A stretch of DNA of 64,000 nucleotides from NCBI GenBank assembly GCA_024639005.1, contig JAHEJD010000002.1, positions 1 to 64,000 on the forward strand. The letters are read 5' to 3'. This document shows, in pieces, positions 47,023-59,913 of this stretch; the first letter of the stretch is position 1, and every line of letters starts with the position of its first letter. The position numbers were made by a program, and so were the translations under genes. The notes under the pieces were generated by a model. That model was not told the DNA's origin. It worked only from the letters and a program-made list of their open reading frames with translations, and made no database searches. This DNA comes from Chromatiaceae bacterium (GTDB lineage: Bacteria; Pseudomonadota; Gammaproteobacteria; Chromatiales; Chromatiaceae).

Positions 47023-48972
47023 ATGACCTTGCCGAAAATACTGCAATCCCTGAAGCTGCAGATCAGCATCGCTATCGCATCGCTCACGATACTGTTCGCG
47101 GTCTCCATACTGTACTCTCTGCATGTCATCGATCAGCAACACAGCGATGACGTACTGGTTCAGCTCGCCGGGCAGCTGCAGTTCAATCAACAGCGTCTCA
47201 CGGTGCAGGCCATGCGCTATCAGGAGAACGCCCCCAGAGATTACCCGAGCTACTTTCGCGACCTGCGCCTGTATTTCGAGGATCAGAAGAAGACCCGTGC
47301 CGAAATGAACCGGATCATCGAGGCATTCGCCACGAACCGCTTCGACAGCGCGCTGATCGGCGAGACCATGCGCATGCCGCCGCAGCTGCCCGAGCGTTCC
47401 CAGGTCATGGCCCAGGATCTGGCGGCGGTCTGGAAAGACTTCCTCGCGAAGCTCGATGAGCGCATCGGTCCCGATCTGGAAGAGCCACGGCTGGAATGGG
47501 CAGCCGCATGGATTGTGGAACAGAACGCAACGCTCGAGGAGATCTCAGAGCGCCTGTTGCGCACGCTCGAAAACGATGTCAGCGCCCGCGCCGCCGCGGC
47601 CAATCTGGTCAACCGTCTGCTCCTGGCCGCTGCGCTTGTGGTCGCGGTCGGTATCGGCGTGTGGTTCTACCGTCGCGTGCTCCAACCACTGTCAGCCGCG
47701 GTAGAGGGCTTCAAGCAGGTGGCGAACGGCGACTTTTCCTACCGCGTAGCGGTTAGCCAGAATAACGAGATCGGTTGGCTGGCGACCGCCTTCAACCACC
47801 TGTCCGGACGCATGGAAGCGCTGCGCAGGCTCCTCACGGGCCTCGAACAGGGGGCGTCCCTCGAGGGAACACTGCATATCCTGTCGGAAACCTTGCCCCC
47901 GCTGATCCCTGTGGACTGGATCGGGGTCCTGGTACTCGGTCCCGACGGCCGGATCCACCTGGAGAAGGCCTTCAGCGACGGGAAGCCGGACCCCCTGGGC
48001 AAGCTGAATTTTGAACCGGACAAGACGCTGCTCGAGGAATGCATCAGGAACCGCGAACCACTGCATATCCCGGATGTGCGAGAGATCGCGACGCTCTCTG
48101 ATAAATACGTGTTTCTTAGCCAGCTGTCCGACCTGGGGCGGCGCGACGCGATATTTTTGCCGATCGGCAGCAGGGCCACGGTACAGGGGGTCGCGGTGTT
48201 CGCCAGCCGATTCCCCAACAACTACCGACCTGAGCACCTCGCCCTGCTGCGCAACCTGGGCGTGCTGGTGGGCGTCAGCCTGGCCCGTACGATCCAGCTG
48301 GTCGAAAGCACGCGCCTGGCCAGCATCGGCCAGTTCGCCTCCGGTATTGTGCATGAGATTCGCAACCCGCTCGCGACCATCAACCTTGCCCTCGAACACC
48401 TCAAGGGCCTCACGAACTTACCCGGAAGCACGCACCAGCGTATCGACCTGGCAGATACCGAAGTCCGCCGCCTCGAGCGTCTGTTGGACGATATCCTGCT
48501 TTATGCGAAACCCCTGACGCTCAATCGCAGTACGCTGGACATCAACGAACTGATTGCCGATGTCATCGCTGCGATGGCGCAGGACCCGACGCCCATTGTG
48601 TTCCGACCGGACCCCTGTCCAGGGGTTTCTGCTGACCCTGATCGCATCCGCCAGGTTTTGATCAATCTCTTGAGTAACGCCCAGCAGGCGTCGCTGCTCG
48701 GTACCTCGGTGCAGATCAGATGTCAGCCGATCGACGGCCACCGGGTCGAGGTGGAGATCCAAAACGGCGGAGAGCCGATTCCAGAAAAGACGCTCGCGCG
48801 CATTTTCGAGCCGTTCTTCACCTCAAAGCCGGGCGGCACCGGGCTCGGCCTGCCGATCGTGCAGCGCATTGTCGATGCCCACGGCGGCCAGATCGCACTC
48901 GAGTCAGACACGCAAAATGGCACGCGCGCACGTCTGACGCTCCCGGTGATCTCTGCGGCTATCGCGGCCTAG
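47023..48972 (+). CDS. Membrane sensor histidine kinase with HAMP and GAF-like domains
   Basis: This is a 649-residue kinase. Membrane helices at residues ~13-32 and ~200-222 frame a ~165-residue periplasmic helical sensor. A HAMP domain (residues ~222-275), a GAF-like domain (~290-430), HisKA with the phospho-acceptor His in GIVHEIRNPLA, and HATPase with NLLSNAQQ and GGTGLGLPIV follow. The start ATG 47023 follows GGAG; the open frame runs further upstream into the repeat but is not kinase-like. No response regulator is adjacent, so the partner is elsewhere. The third base of its TAG stop is the first base of the second 263-bp element. Confidence 0.92.
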   Translation: MTLPKILQSLKLQISIAIASLTILFAVSILYSLHVIDQQHSDDVLVQLAGQLQFNQQRLTVQAMRYQENAPRDYPSYFRDLRLYFEDQKKTRAEMNRIIEAFATNRFDSALIGETMRMPPQLPERSQVMAQDLAAVWKDFLAKLDERIGPDLEEPRLEWAAAWIVEQNATLEEISERLLRTLENDVSARAAAANLVNRLLLAAALVVAVGIGVWFYRRVLQPLSAAVEGFKQVANGDFSYRVAVSQNNEIGWLATAFNHLSGRMEALRRLLTGLEQGASLEGTLHILSETLPPLIPVDWIGVLVLGPDGRIHLEKAFSDGKPDPLGKLNFEPDKTLLEECIRNREPLHIPDVREIATLSDKYVFLSQLSDLGRRDAIFLPIGSRATVQGVAVFASRFPNNYRPEHLALLRNLGVLVGVSLARTIQLVESTRLASIGQFASGIVHEIRNPLATINLALEHLKGLTNLPGSTHQRIDLADTEVRRLERLLDDILLYAKPLTLNRSTLDINELIADVIAAMAQDPTPIVFRPDPCPGVSADPDRIRQVLINLLSNAQQASLLGTSVQIRCQPIDGHRVEVEIQNGGEPIPEKTLARIFEPFFTSKPGGTGLGLPIVQRIVDAHGGQIALESDTQNGTRARLTLPVISAAIAA

Positions 48973-49234
48973 TGGGCCATGCGGGAAGTTCGGTTACTCA
49001 CAGAGCGCCGCTGATGAGCCAAGGTAAGGCGCACGCCGCAGGGAATGGCAGGCCCTTTTCAAGGTGTGCAACGCCACATTGGCTCATCAGCGACGCTCCC
49101 TCCGGGCCAGCCCACAAGCCACGTTGACCGCGTTACGCTCGCTGGAATTGGCGACGGCCAGTCCTGCGCTCGCGTGCCTTGCCAACCCGGCTTGTGGACT
49201 GGCTGTGGGTTACCGAACTTCCCGCATGGCCCAC
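48972..49234. mobile_element. 263-bp nested inverted-repeat element, copy 2
   Basis: This is the same 263-bp element as 46588-46850, in the same orientation and without a difference that I could see. It starts on the last base of the kinase stop codon and ends 22 bases before the iscR stop codon, so it fills the whole gap between two convergent genes. With copy 1 it brackets the kinase as a 2.65-kb unit. Confidence 0.8.
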
Positions 49235-49256
49235 AAGCAGCCGCCCTGGCGTGGGA

Positions 49257-49730
49257 TCAAGCAGCCTGTTCTTTCAAGCCAACCACCCGCGTGGCGGCCT
49301 TTCTTTCCCGACGTTCTGCCTCGCGCTCCTCACCGCGTTGAACGAGGTCGTGCAGCGTGATGTCCGTCAGAAAGACGAAGATCTGTTGGCTCAGATCATC
49401 CCACAGGTTGTGGGTCAGACAGCGCTGGCCTTCGTGACAATTCTGTCGGCCCTTGCAGCGAGTGAATTCGACCCATTCGTCGACCGCACAGATGATGTCG
49501 GCGATCGAGATCTCGTCCGCCTCGCGGCCCAGATAGTAGCCACCGCCCGGGCCACGTACCCCACGCACGAGTCCTTTGCCGCGCAACGCTGCGAACAGCT
49601 GCTCAAGATAGGACAGGGAAATACCCTGATTCTCGGAGATATCAGCGAGCGTTACGGGCCCCTGGGTGCCATTGATTGCCAAGTCCAGCATTGCAGTGAC
49701 GGCGTATCGGCCTTTGGTTGAGAGTCTCAT
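49257..49730 (-). CDS. iscR: Iron-sulphur cluster regulator IscR (Rrf2 family)
   Basis: IscR represses or activates Fe-S genes depending on its 2Fe-2S cluster. The 157-residue protein has the Rrf2 winged helix at the start ([18 protein letters not shown]) and the three cluster cysteines in [16 protein letters not shown] 49730 gives the canonical N-terminus. The usual downstream partner iscS and the rest of the isc operon are absent: after 22 bases comes the 263-bp element. Two possible IscR boxes lie upstream. Confidence 0.95.
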   Translation of the reverse strand: MRLSTKGRYAVTAMLDLAINGTQGPVTLADISENQGISLSYLEQLFAALRGKGLVRGVRGPGGGYYLGREADEISIADIICAVDEWVEFTRCKGRQNCHEGQRCLTHNLWDDLSQQIFVFLTDITLHDLVQRGEEREAERRERKAATRVVGLKEQAA

Positions 49731-49760
49731 TGCATATTCCTCGTGTGGACGTTGGGGCAA

Positions 49761-49818
49761 CAAATCCCTACTAATTTACTCAGGTTTTAAATTAGCAGTA
49801 ACCGAGTGAATTAGTCAA
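49761..49818 (-). promoter_or_regulatory. Probable iscR promoter with two IscR-like boxes
   Basis: On the minus strand TTGACTAATTCACTCGG (49818-49802) has the -35 TTGACT embedded in an IscR-type sequence, with TAATTT about 18 bases on as a possible -10. A second related block, CCTGAGTAAATTAGTAGGGA (49784-49765), lies nearer the gene. IscR promoters in gammaproteobacteria often have such paired sites. The call rests on similarity by eye. Confidence 0.5.
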
Positions 49819-49925
49819 CATTTTGTTACCAAAATAACGTCGAGATAATGTCGAGTAGAACGCCCAGAGAGGGCCTGAGAGGCGGGCCGCCGCCGTTCGC
49901 CCTGGTGGCAAACCTTTGCGCCGCG

Positions 49926-50408
49926 TCAGGAGATGTCGCAGGCCGGTTCGCGCAGCGCGGTCACGTCGTCGACGAACAAATGGCCCTGATGCACACAGAA
50001 CGCGAGCCATTTGGATACGAACAGATTCAGACGCCACTTATTGATAAGACCCGGCGCCTCATAGAGCCGGTCTGTAGGCAGCGTCTGCTGGCGCAGGTGT
50101 TCTACCTCAACCTGGCGGGCATCGTGATAGACGCGCAGCAACGCATCGGGATCGGAGGTGTCATCGTTGGCATGCGCGAAGCGATAGGTCAGACGCACCA
50201 GCGTGGTGTAGGGCGTCTGTTCGACGATCGTCAGATGCAAATCCTGATGGTCAGTGTGGGTCGAGCGATGTTCGCCCTGCAGCCGCCGCAACTGCGGTAC
50301 CAGGCTGAGCAAATAATGGTAGTTTTCTTCGCACAGGGCCTGTAGATCACCGACTGAGGGGCGCTTGTCTAGCCATTGGTTGACGATTGTGCGTTCAGAA
50401 AACTGCAT
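49926..50408 (-). CDS. DUF1249 family protein (YqiB-like)
   Basis: This 160-residue cytoplasmic protein matches the DUF1249 family of gammaproteobacteria (E. coli YqiB). Typical parts are LCEENYHYLLSLVPQL near residue 24, TPYTTLVRLTY near 63 and the end INKWRLNLFVSKWLAFC. Function unknown. In E. coli yqiB lies beside nudF and cpdA; here it lies between iscR and a thioredoxin gene. Confidence 0.87.
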   Translation of the reverse strand: MQFSERTIVNQWLDKRPSVGDLQALCEENYHYLLSLVPQLRRLQGEHRSTHTDHQDLHLTIVEQTPYTTLVRLTYRFAHANDDTSDPDALLRVYHDARQVEVEHLRQQTLPTDRLYEAPGLINKWRLNLFVSKWLAFCVHQGHLFVDDVTALREPACDIS

Positions 50409-50483
50409 ATGCCTATCCGGGAAAAGTCAGATCCCAGTATAGTCGCCGTGCGCCAATTGGGACGCCCTCGCGTAAATGCAGAC

Positions 50484-50855
50484 TCAGGCCTGCCCCGACT
50501 GCTGTTCTGAGACCTGGCGGCGGACCTCTTCCATGTCCAGCTCGCCCGCCTTTTTAACGAGTTCGCGGAACGCAGACTCCGGCAATGCGCCTGCCTCGCT
50601 GAAGATGATGATTTTCTCGCGGAAGACCATCAACGTCGGGATCGAGCGGATCTGGAAGTGCCCAGCGATCTCCTGCTGCTCCTCGGTGTTGACCTTGGCA
50701 AACACCACGTCTGCATGATCCTCCGAGACCTTTTCGTACGTTGGGGCAAAGGAGCGGCAGGGGCCGCACCAAGGGGCCCAGAAGTCCACGATAACGAAGT
50801 CGTTACTGGTGACCACCTCTTCAAAGGTGTCTTTCGTGAGCTCGACTACAGCCAT
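50484..50855 (-). CDS. Thioredoxin-fold protein with WCGPC active site
   Basis: This is a 123-residue thioredoxin-family protein. The redox motif WCGPC is in VDFWAPWCGPC near residue 33, and the cis-Pro in RSIPTLMVF. The C-terminal extension of ~20 polar residues (ELDMEEVRRQVSEQQSGQA) is longer than in TrxA. ATG 50855 follows GGAGGCCAGT. It is likely a thiol reductant of the cytoplasm, but a paralogue rather than the main TrxA. Confidence 0.9.
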   Translation of the reverse strand: MAVVELTKDTFEEVVTSNDFVIVDFWAPWCGPCRSFAPTYEKVSEDHADVVFAKVNTEEQQEIAGHFQIRSIPTLMVFREKIIIFSEAGALPESAFRELVKKAGELDMEEVRRQVSEQQSGQA

Positions 50856-50921
50856 ACTGGCCTCCACAGAATTCTTCAGTCAGGCCCGTACCTTAGCACA
50901 GCAACGGGACGGCTCAGAGAG

Positions 50922-50950
50922 CAAAGGGCCCGGGAATCCCGGGCCCTTTG
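50922..50950 (-). terminator. Strong hairpin after adk
   Basis: CAAAGGGCCCGGG (50922-50934) pairs perfectly with CCCGGGCCCTTTG (50938-50950) around a three-base loop, 36 bases after the adk stop on the minus strand. The following T-tract is poor (TTTGCTCTC), but the 13-bp GC stem should stop or slow transcription. Confidence 0.75.
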
Positions 50951-50985
50951 GGGTCGGCAAGGGTCGATTGTTTCTAGCCTGGAAC

Positions 50986-51645
<660 letters not shown>

Positions 51646-51805
51646 CTACACAATGTGAGGCTATTTCGGGGAAGCGGAGTCTGACACAGCGTCGACGCAG
51701 GTCGCCAGTCGAGGCTGTCAATAGGCGGATTCAGGGGCTTTATCAACGATTACGTATGCCCTGCCGTTCGCGGCCCTGTGCGCGAACACTCGCCCGCGGC
51801 GGTTC

Positions 51806-52276
51806 TCACAGATGCTTATCGATTCCGTGCGCCTTCAGGCCCCAGGCAAACAACGCCCCGACGCGTCGATCGGTCTGACGCAAGCGGGACGAAAGCACGC
51901 GAAACAGCTCTTTGAGCACCTGGTAGCCAAAGTCCGGCTGCTGATCGAAATAGCCCGCCAGCGCGCGGGCATCAAACACCAGCAGGTCGCAGGGCTCGAG
52001 GGTCATGACGGTCGCCAATCGCGGTCCGGGGTCGAAAAGGCTGAGCTCGCCGAAGACCTCATTCGCCCCCAGATCACAGATACCCGGCTGGATGTGGCGG
52101 CGGTCTTCGAGTTCGACTCGCTCCGTCACTCGCACGCACCCACGCTGGATCAAATACACGACCCGGTCATCGGAGCCCTCCTGAATCACGATCTCACCAC
52201 TGTCGAGGTGGCGCTCCCGCGCGATCCCTGCTGCCTTCAGGCGATGATCACCCAGAAGCTCACCAATGCTTGGCAT
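51806..52276 (-). CDS. Cyclic-nucleotide-binding domain protein without DNA-binding domain
   Basis: This is a 156-residue single cNMP-binding fold (residues ~15-130) with the usual beta-roll and the helix following GEIVIQEGSDDRVVYLIQRG and NEVFGELSLFDPGPRLATVM. The phosphate-binding cassette (GELSLFDPGPRLATV) is well kept, so binding of a cyclic nucleotide is plausible. There is no helix-turn-helix C-terminal domain as in CRP. It could act as a regulatory subunit. It lies between adk and htpG. Confidence 0.8.
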   Translation of the reverse strand: MPSIGELLGDHRLKAAGIARERHLDSGEIVIQEGSDDRVVYLIQRGCVRVTERVELEDRRHIQPGICDLGANEVFGELSLFDPGPRLATVMTLEPCDLLVFDARALAGYFDQQPDFGYQVLKELFRVLSSRLRQTDRRVGALFAWGLKAHGIDKHL

Positions 52277-52371
52277 GTCATTCTCGCCGCTATGTTTTCA
52301 TGTCAGTTCTACTGTGTAAGAGTAGCCGAGAACACCGCCAGGAAAACCGTCGTCTATCGGTACCCCGTGAC

Positions 52372-54312
<1,941 letters not shown>

Positions 54313-54393
54313 GGTGTCGTGATCCTCCGGAATTTTCCCGATGGCCGCGCACATGGGGTCACGAAACGGGATTTCAAGAGTCGGCTGTGGTAA

Positions 54394-56058
<1,665 letters not shown>

Positions 56059-56063
56059 CCTGT

Positions 56064-56837
56064 ATGAACACAGCCCACTGGTGTCGGATCGAGATCGACG
56101 GCAAACCCGTGCTGGGGCGCCTGCAAGGCGATAAGATTGCACTGTATCGCGGTAAGCTGTTCGAACAGCCGCAGGCGACGGGGGCAGAAATTGACGCAGC
56201 CGGAGCCAATTGGCTAGCCCCGGTCGAGCCGCGCCAGTTTCTCGGCCTGTGGAACAACTTCCACGAGCGCCAGCAGCTGGAACAAACCAAGATCCCTGAT
56301 TTCCCGTTGTTCTTCGTCAAACTTGCCGGGTCGCTGTCGGCCCACCAGCGACCGATCAGCCGGCCATCCGGCTTCACCGGACAGGTCAAGTTCGAGGCAG
56401 AACTGGGCATCGTGATAGGTCGCGCCTGTTTTCAGCCCGAACACAACGACATTGACGACATCATCTTTGGTTACACCTGCGTCAACGACGTCACCGCGCC
56501 CGAGTCTTTGTTCGCCAACGACGAGTTTCATCAGTGGTGTCGGGCCAAGAGCATGCCCGGTTTCGGTCCAATCGGGCCGTTGATCGCCTGTGGTGTAGAC
56601 CCCGCAGGCCTGCGAGTGCGCGGCATACTCGACGGTGAAGTCAAACAGGACTACCCGGTAAGCGACATGATCTTCTCACCGCAGCAGATCGTGTGGCACA
56701 TCGCGCGCGATATCCCACTCTACGCCGGCGACGTCATCGCCTGCGGCACCTCGGTCGGCGCGGCCGACATCGCCGATGGCCAGACTATCGAGATCGAAAT
56801 CCCCGGCGTCGGCACGCTCAGCAACCAGCTGCGTTGA
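56064..56837 (+). CDS. Fumarylacetoacetate hydrolase (FAH) family protein
   Basis: This 257-residue FAH-fold enzyme has the metal ligands visible in FEAELGIVIG (Glu-x-Glu) and VNDVTAPE (Asp), plus the catalytic Lys-containing RAKSMPGFGPIGP. The family includes hydrolases, decarboxylases and oxaloacetate tautomerases acting on 2-oxo acids. The exact substrate cannot be assigned. The gene follows pgm closely and is probably in the same transcript. Confidence 0.88.
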   Translation: MNTAHWCRIEIDGKPVLGRLQGDKIALYRGKLFEQPQATGAEIDAAGANWLAPVEPRQFLGLWNNFHERQQLEQTKIPDFPLFFVKLAGSLSAHQRPISRPSGFTGQVKFEAELGIVIGRACFQPEHNDIDDIIFGYTCVNDVTAPESLFANDEFHQWCRAKSMPGFGPIGPLIACGVDPAGLRVRGILDGEVKQDYPVSDMIFSPQQIVWHIARDIPLYAGDVIACGTSVGAADIADGQTIEIEIPGVGTLSNQLR

Positions 56838-56871
56838 ATCTTCGGGGAGCTGGGACGCATCAACCACGCGG

Positions 56872-57696
56872 TCAATAATGCCGCGACACCCCGACCCGCT
56901 GCATGATCTCGATCGCGAGCTCCTCGATCGATACCGTGGTGCTGTCGATGTACGGGATCGCATGGCCCTGAAACAGATCCTCGGCGGCGGCGATCTCCTT
57001 GCGACACTGACCCGGACTTGCGTAATCGGATCCAGGTCGGCGTTCTTCACGGATTCGGTGCAGCCGGTCGGCCGAGATAGTCAGGCCAAAAAGGCTGCTG
57101 CGATACTCGAGCAATGGGCCCGGCAGTTTGCCGAGAAGGAAGTCGTCTTCGGTCAGCGGAAAATTGGCGGCCCGCACCGCGTACTGCATTGCCAGGTACA
57201 AGCAGGTCGGGGTCTTGCCGCTGCGCGAGACACCGATCAGGATCAGGTCCGCATCGCCCAGACCCCGGAGGCGTGCGCCGTCATCGAAATTGAGTGCGAA
57301 ATTCACCGCCGCGACGCGGCGGTCGTACTTCCCCGGATCACCGATGCCATGGCTGCGGCCAATGTGCCCCACGTACGGCATGCCGAATGCATCCGACAAT
57401 GACGGCAGGAAGGTTTCGAAGATATCGAAAACCCGGGCATTGGCCGTCTGCAGCAAGGCGCGAGACGCCTCTTCAACGAGGCTGGAAAAAACCACCGGGA
57501 GCACGCCGTCTTCCTGACCCGCGGCATCGATCTCGCGCACCGCCGCCGCGATCTTCACCGGCGTGTCAAGAAACGGCAGCACCACGCGCTCGCGCCGCAG
57601 TTCGTCGAACTGCGTTACCAGCGTGCGAACCAGGTGCTCCAGCGTGATCCCCGTGCGATCCGAGATAATGAAAAGCGTACCTGAGGAATTCGCCAT
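56872..57696 (-). CDS. ppsR: PEP synthase regulatory protein (kinase/pyrophosphorylase)
   Basis: PpsR switches PEP synthase off and on by ADP-dependent phosphorylation and phosphorolysis. The 274-residue DUF299 protein has the P-loop GVSRSGKTP near residue 153 and a TLFIISDRTGITLE start. The target PEP synthase gene, usually divergent next to ppsR in gammaproteobacteria, is not in this window; its place is taken by a lipoamide-dehydrogenase-like gene. ATG 57696 is preferred to an upstream TTG. Confidence 0.93.
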   Translation of the reverse strand: MANSSGTLFIISDRTGITLEHLVRTLVTQFDELRRERVVLPFLDTPVKIAAAVREIDAAGQEDGVLPVVFSSLVEEASRALLQTANARVFDIFETFLPSLSDAFGMPYVGHIGRSHGIGDPGKYDRRVAAVNFALNFDDGARLRGLGDADLILIGVSRSGKTPTCLYLAMQYAVRAANFPLTEDDFLLGKLPGPLLEYRSSLFGLTISADRLHRIREERRPGSDYASPGQCRKEIAAAEDLFQGHAIPYIDSTTVSIEELAIEIMQRVGVSRHY

Positions 57697-57891
57697 AGTC
57701 GTCTTCAACGGGCTCGTGCAATGGGCGTAGATCTCGCCACCGGCAATATTAGCAAAACGGATTTTACGGCAATGGAATTGACTTAAGTACCTGCGCCCCC
57801 GTCCGTGTGAAAATTGTTGCTGGACCGGGATAAACGGACGCCGCTGCGGTTAAAATGGCCATACACTCAGTCCAGATTTCGAGGAGCTCGC

Positions 57892-59304
57892 GTGGAAGAA
57901 CGCCAGGTAGATGTTGCAATCATCGGGTCGGGTAGCGCCGGCCTGTATGCCATGGGCCGGGTGCGGCCATCGGGCAAATCGGTGGTGATGATAAACGGCG
58001 GCGAACTGGGCACCACCTGTGCCCGCGTCGGTTGTATGCCATCGAAAGCGGTGATTCAGGTAGCCGAGGACTTCCATCGCCGCGGGGTATTCAAGCGATT
58101 CGGGCTCGAGGGCGAGGAGACCCTGAGCCTCGACGTCGGCGAGGCCATGGGATATGTCCAGGATCTGCGCGATATTTTCGTCGAACGGGTGATCTCGAAC
58201 AGCACGGACAAAATGCCCGAGGGTATGTTCATCCGAGGCTATACGCGTTTCGTCGGACCAAACCTCCTGGAAATGGAAGACGGACAACGCATCCGTGCCG
58301 ACAAGATCGTTGTCGCAACGGGCTCTCGACCGATAGTCCCAGATGCCTGGCAGGGCTACCGCGACCGGATCATCACAACAGATGAATTTTTTGAGCTAGA
58401 CGTGCTGCCGCGATCGATCGCGGTTGTCGGCCTTGGCGTCGTCGGCCTGGAGATCGGCCAGTCGTTGCATCGACTCGGCTGCGAAGTGGTCGGCATCGAT
58501 ATGCAGGAGGTGATCGGCGGCCTTAGCGACCCAGAGGTCGCCAAGACCGCTATCGATATCCTTGGCAAAGAGTTCCCGCTGTGGCTAGGTCAAGGGGCGG
58601 AGATCAGCGAGGGCAGCAACGGCAAACTGCGGGTCACCGCTGGTGAGAACAGTATCGAGGTCGACCGCGTGTTTGCCAGCATCGGCCGCCGGCCGAATAT
58701 CGACAAGCTCGGGCTGGACGCAATCGGGGCGCCGGTCGATGAGCGCGGCTTCCCCGTTTACAATCCAAACACCATGCAGCTCGGCGATTTGCCGGTCTTT
58801 CTCGCCGGCGATGTCACCGGCGAGCGCCCGCTGTTACACGAGGCCGGCGACGAGGGACGCATCGCAGGTCAAAATGCGGTCGGCGAAAAAATCACGGCCT
58901 TTCACCGCAAGGCGCCGCTGAACATTACCTTCTGCGACCCGAATATCGCCCAGGTCGGTCAGACCTACGCCTCACTTGACCTTGATAGAGCGGCGGTGGG
59001 TCAGGTGCAAATGGCGCCCGTCGGCCGCGCGCTCATTATGGCCAAGAATAAGGGGCTCATCCGCGTCTACGCCGACAGGGCCAGCGGCAAGATGCTTGGC
59101 GCAGAGATGGCTTGTATAAAGGCAGAGAACCTTGCGCATCTGCTCGCGTGGGCGATTCAACAGGATCTGACGGTCGGCGATCTGCTGCAGATGCCCTTCT
59201 ACCATCCGGTCATTGAGGAGGCCCTCCAGGCGGCGCTTTACGATCTCTATGCCAAGGTAGACGCAAAGAATCCCGGGGCGATCACTGAATTGCGCCCACT
59301 CTGA
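57892..59304 (+). CDS. Dihydrolipoamide-dehydrogenase-like flavoprotein disulfide reductase
   Basis: This 470-residue class I pyridine-nucleotide disulfide oxidoreductase has the FAD motif IIGSGSAGLYA, redox Cys pair TTCARVGCMPSK, NAD motif VVGLGVVGLEIGQ and C-terminal His-Glu region (YHPVIEEAL). Those are the features of dihydrolipoamide dehydrogenase. No E1/E2 subunit or lipoyl domain is present, so it may act outside the classical complexes. The start is GTG 57892, with GAGGAG (57881-57886) five bases before it; the longer upstream frame is not similar. Confidence 0.88.
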   Translation: MEERQVDVAIIGSGSAGLYAMGRVRPSGKSVVMINGGELGTTCARVGCMPSKAVIQVAEDFHRRGVFKRFGLEGEETLSLDVGEAMGYVQDLRDIFVERVISNSTDKMPEGMFIRGYTRFVGPNLLEMEDGQRIRADKIVVATGSRPIVPDAWQGYRDRIITTDEFFELDVLPRSIAVVGLGVVGLEIGQSLHRLGCEVVGIDMQEVIGGLSDPEVAKTAIDILGKEFPLWLGQGAEISEGSNGKLRVTAGENSIEVDRVFASIGRRPNIDKLGLDAIGAPVDERGFPVYNPNTMQLGDLPVFLAGDVTGERPLLHEAGDEGRIAGQNAVGEKITAFHRKAPLNITFCDPNIAQVGQTYASLDLDRAAVGQVQMAPVGRALIMAKNKGLIRVYADRASGKMLGAEMACIKAENLAHLLAWAIQQDLTVGDLLQMPFYHPVIEEALQAALYDLYAKVDAKNPGAITELRPL

Positions 59305-59336
59305 TACCTATCGACAATTGCGATTTCCTCGCAAAC

Positions 59337-59840
59337 TCACCTCGACAGCACACGCCAGGCCGCGAGCTTACGCGCGAAGCTGAACGACGCGTTGGCCGGG
59401 CTGGTCGATGGCAACCGGGTTCTCGGCAGAGCCGCGAGCGTTGTCGGCAGGTCCGGCAAGACATAGCGCAAGAAGCTGCGCTCCGCCATCGCACCGTTGA
59501 AATAGACCACCCGGATCGCCGGATGCCGCTCAAAGAATCGTTGAAAATCATTCGGCACGATTGAGGCCGGCTCGATATCCGAATCCAGGCTGCCATGTCG
59601 GGTGCAGGTCTTTAGCACATCCCAAACCGCAAGGCGCTGCTGCATCAGGCGCGCGCAGCGCTCTTCATACGGTAGCTCAGCATCAACCCCAAACAAGACA
59701 TCGACGATCGGCCAGAATGCATTGCGCGGATGTGCATAGTACTGGTTGACGCGCAGCGAAGCCTTACCCGGCATCGAGCCCAACACGAGCCGCTCGGCAC
59801 TTGCATCCGCAATCGGAGGAAAACTGTAGACGCGGCTCAC
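59337..59840 (-). CDS. DNA-deoxyinosine (hypoxanthine) glycosylase-like protein
   Basis: This is a 167-residue member of the uracil-DNA glycosylase superfamily, Hdg type. The characteristic start region reads RLVLGSMPGKASLRVNQYYAHPRNAFW, followed by VWDVLKTCTRHGSLDSDI and the late FNG motif VVYFNGAMAE. The family removes hypoxanthine from DNA. The start is the GTG at 59840 (MSRVYSFPPI); longer frames overlap the response-regulator gene and are not similar. Confidence 0.82.
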   Translation of the reverse strand: MSRVYSFPPIADASAERLVLGSMPGKASLRVNQYYAHPRNAFWPIVDVLFGVDAELPYEERCARLMQQRLAVWDVLKTCTRHGSLDSDIEPASIVPNDFQRFFERHPAIRVVYFNGAMAERSFLRYVLPDLPTTLAALPRTRLPSTSPANASFSFARKLAAWRVLSR

Positions 59841-59913
59841 CGATGTGCAACGGGGGTTCGACGGCTTGATCCGCTCGGCAGCACAAACGCGGTCCGTGTC
59901 AGACAGCCATGAT

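Noticed and set aside
46588-49234. Integron gene cassette with attC sites around the kinase
   Set aside because: The repeats lack the RYYYAAC and GTTRRRY core sites of attC, are longer than usual for a small cassette, and no integrase is near.
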